The notes below the pieces were generated by a model that made no database searches, was not told the origin of the DNA, and saw only the letters and a list, made by a program, of their open reading frames with translations. The translations under genes and the position numbers were made by a program. Below, in pieces: positions 62,698 through 64,000 of a stretch of DNA of 64,000 nt. Every line of letters begins with the position of its first letter. The stretch's first letter is position 1. The stretch comes from Ruminococcus flavefaciens ND2009 (GTDB lineage: Bacteria; Bacillota; Clostridia; Oscillospirales; Ruminococcaceae), in NCBI RefSeq assembly GCF_000621785.1, contig NZ_KK211346.1:325754-389753 (forward strand), read 5' to 3'.

Positions 62698-63615
62698 TCA
62701 GAAGACGGTTTTTATGTTTTTGCCGGATGATGCAGTGGAGTATTGCCAGAGACATATTTTGTCGTCATCTATAAAGTATTTTATAGGAAGCGGTTCGGAG
62801 CTTTCTCCGCAAACGTCAACGATTATCAGCTTTATCTTCATCTTATCCGGTATTATCGCCTTAATGTAGACACTGACGCTCTGCCCTGCCTTTATGCCTT
62901 CTTTGGGTTCCGCCAAACCTGCAAGATTGGGGGCAAGCTCAACAAAGACTCCATAATCTTCAATTGAACGAACTATTCCCGGCACTGTTTCTCCAGTCCT
63001 GAACTGACGTGCATTTTCCTCCCATGTGCCGAGCAGTTCCTTGTGGGAAAGGAATATCCTGCCGTTTTCGTTTTTTGTAACTACGGCTTTGATCAGCTGA
63101 CCGGCAGTAAAACGGTCGGATGGGTGGGATATTCGTGAAACTGACATTACATCTATCGGGATAAGAGAGGGCACGCCGCAGCCAATATCCACGAAGCTTC
63201 CGAACTGCTCAAGGTGAGTGACTCGTGCTTCTATTATATCACCAGGTGAGAGCTTGGATATGTATTTGTCTATACATTGAAGCTGAGCGTCTTTTCTGGA
63301 TAATACAGCAATAAGTTCGTCATCATTTCCGAGAGCGAGCTCCTTGACCTTGAAGCAGACGATTTTATTCACCCGTGATATAAGAGCAATATCACGGGTG
63401 TTTCCTTCCTTTACGCCAATGGCGCCTTCCTCGCGCGGTATAATGCCTTTTGCGCAGGGAAGATCAACGATGAGGTCATGGGAGCTTGTGCAAAGTACAG
63501 CTTTCGCCTCAAGAATAATACCCTTCTCCATAGCTTCGGCAAGACCTTCGTATGTGGATATGAGCCTCTGATTTGCTATACTTTCAAAAATGCAGCCTTC
63601 AGGTCTGTGATCCAT
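62698..63615 (-). CDS. S1-domain RNA-binding protein
   Basis: 305 residues, three S1 (OB-fold) repeats at about 30-105, 120-195 and 205-270: GDIIEARVTHLEQFGSFVDIG and GETVPGIVRSIEDYGVFVEL are standard. The first is divergent. Smaller than ribosomal protein S1 (about 400 residues or more) and akin to the S1-like proteins of Firmicutes. GGAGG precedes the ATG closely. Confidence 0.85.
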   Translation of the reverse strand: MDHRPEGCIFESIANQRLISTYEGLAEAMEKGIILEAKAVLCTSSHDLIVDLPCAKGIIPREEGAIGVKEGNTRDIALISRVNKIVCFKVKELALGNDDELIAVLSRKDAQLQCIDKYISKLSPGDIIEARVTHLEQFGSFVDIGCGVPSLIPIDVMSVSRISHPSDRFTAGQLIKAVVTKNENGRIFLSHKELLGTWEENARQFRTGETVPGIVRSIEDYGVFVELAPNLAGLAEPKEGIKAGQSVSVYIKAIIPDKMKIKLIIVDVCGESSEPLPIKYFIDDDKICLWQYSTASSGKNIKTVF

Positions 63616-63679
63616 ATTTATACCTCCGTAATTATAAAAACTTTGTAGTTGATTATATGCACAGGAGGTGAAGGATATT

Positions 63680-64000
63680 CTACTGTGCGAACCTTATATT
63701 AAGTCCGCCCATAGCATTTAGAAATGCGATGACGTTGTCAACAGCAGCACTTCCACATATTATGCAGGTAGTGGTCTTTCTGTTTCTTGCAGGCTCGGGG
63801 ATAATGTCCTTTGACGCCGGGGACTCAATTACCGAGGTCAGGAAGTTAGTATGAGTGTTATAATAAGTGGGGATGACAGTAAATGTTGTACTTCTGCCTA
63901 TACGTTCTGCACGTTCTGAGAACCTGTTATAGATCATTTTAGCCGAATACACATAGTCCACGCTTTCCCTTATTCTCTTCATTGCGTACTCCGCAAGCTC
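63680..64000 (-). CDS. Unknown protein, 5' end outside the window
   Basis: The frame is open from 64000 to a stop at 63680; an internal ATG at 63982 is not necessarily the start, as the codons before it (ELAEYA) are open. A helical stretch is followed by FTVIPTYYNTHTNFLT and a Cys pair in TTCIICGSAAVDN. I recognise no family. Cytoplasmic by appearance. Confidence 0.6.
   Translation of the reverse strand, partial: ELAEYAMKRIRESVDYVYSAKMIYNRFSERAERIGRSTTFTVIPTYYNTHTNFLTSVIESPASKDIIPEPARNRKTTTCIICGSAAVDNVIAFLNAMGGLNIRFAQ

Overview
The window looks like the chromosome of an anaerobic, fibre-degrading, low-to-mid GC Gram-positive of the genus Ruminococcus or a close Oscillospiraceae relative. The signs are two secreted proteins with type I dockerins (one a GH9 cellulase with a long Thr linker), Firmicutes gene blocks (hprK-murB-rapZ-whiA-dnaE-pfkA, dnaD-dnaI), the sporulation regulators Spo0A and sigma-K, strong Shine-Dalgarno sites and many TTGACA-17-TATAAT promoters. 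The species cannot be fixed from the sequence alone.

Layout. 1-561: C-terminal half of a BREX PglX methyltransferase, cut by the window edge. 0.7-5.3 kb: two-component system and three-gene ABC exporter. 5.4-8.6 kb: large dockerin protein made of degenerate GH11-like modules. 9.1-10.3 kb: MORN-repeat protein. 10.4-13.1 kb: radical SAM/SPASM enzyme followed by a membrane protein whose tail is six Ser-Ser-Cys triplets. 13.2-18.8 kb: fructose PTS operon fruR-fruK-fruA-ptsH-ptsI, on the minus strand. 19.1-30.2 kb: accessory island with a truncated serine recombinase, a nuclease-helicase gene interrupted by a group II intron, DUF1643, a degenerate exonuclease, a possible UDG-fold protein, a WYL regulator and two AT-rich paralogues, ending at tRNA-Ser and tRNA-Leu. 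30.7-32.8 kb: spo0A, a SUFU-domain protein and an unknown gene. 33.2-35.7 kb: GH9 cellulase. 36.1-38.8 kb: a flippase-like membrane protein with an apparent AUC start, then an ExbB/ExbD-like three-gene set. 38.8-44.3 kb: minus-strand operon thyX-DUF2156-DJ-1-FCL-mltG-U32. 44.5-49.3 kb: PrsA-like lipoprotein, dnaI, dnaD, HD hydrolase, epimerase. 49.4-50.1 kb: sigK behind a sigma-E type promoter. 50.3-61.5 kb: rpe, an RnfD/E/A-like trio, a DUF4015 protein, hprK, murB, rapZ, whiA, dnaE. 61.7 kb to the end: pfkA, an S1-domain protein and a partial unknown gene.

How the parts fit. The fructose operon carries uptake and phosphorylation (FruA, FruK), both general PTS proteins and its repressor; HprK, the usual HPr kinase, is 40 kb away, yet this HPr has Asn at the regulatory Ser-46 position. 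Spo0A (with an upstream 0A box) and sigK (with a sigma-E type promoter) suggest a working sporulation cascade. The likeliest undescribed systems are (i) the radical SAM enzyme with its SSC-tailed membrane protein and (ii) the Rnf-like membrane trio that has lost its flavin motif and most intramembrane iron-sulfur ligands and lacks RnfB/C/G nearby. Also notable are the orphan PglX half, the dockerin protein built from catalytically empty GH11-like modules, and the possible defence island.

All family calls come from reading motifs by eye; no database search was possible.
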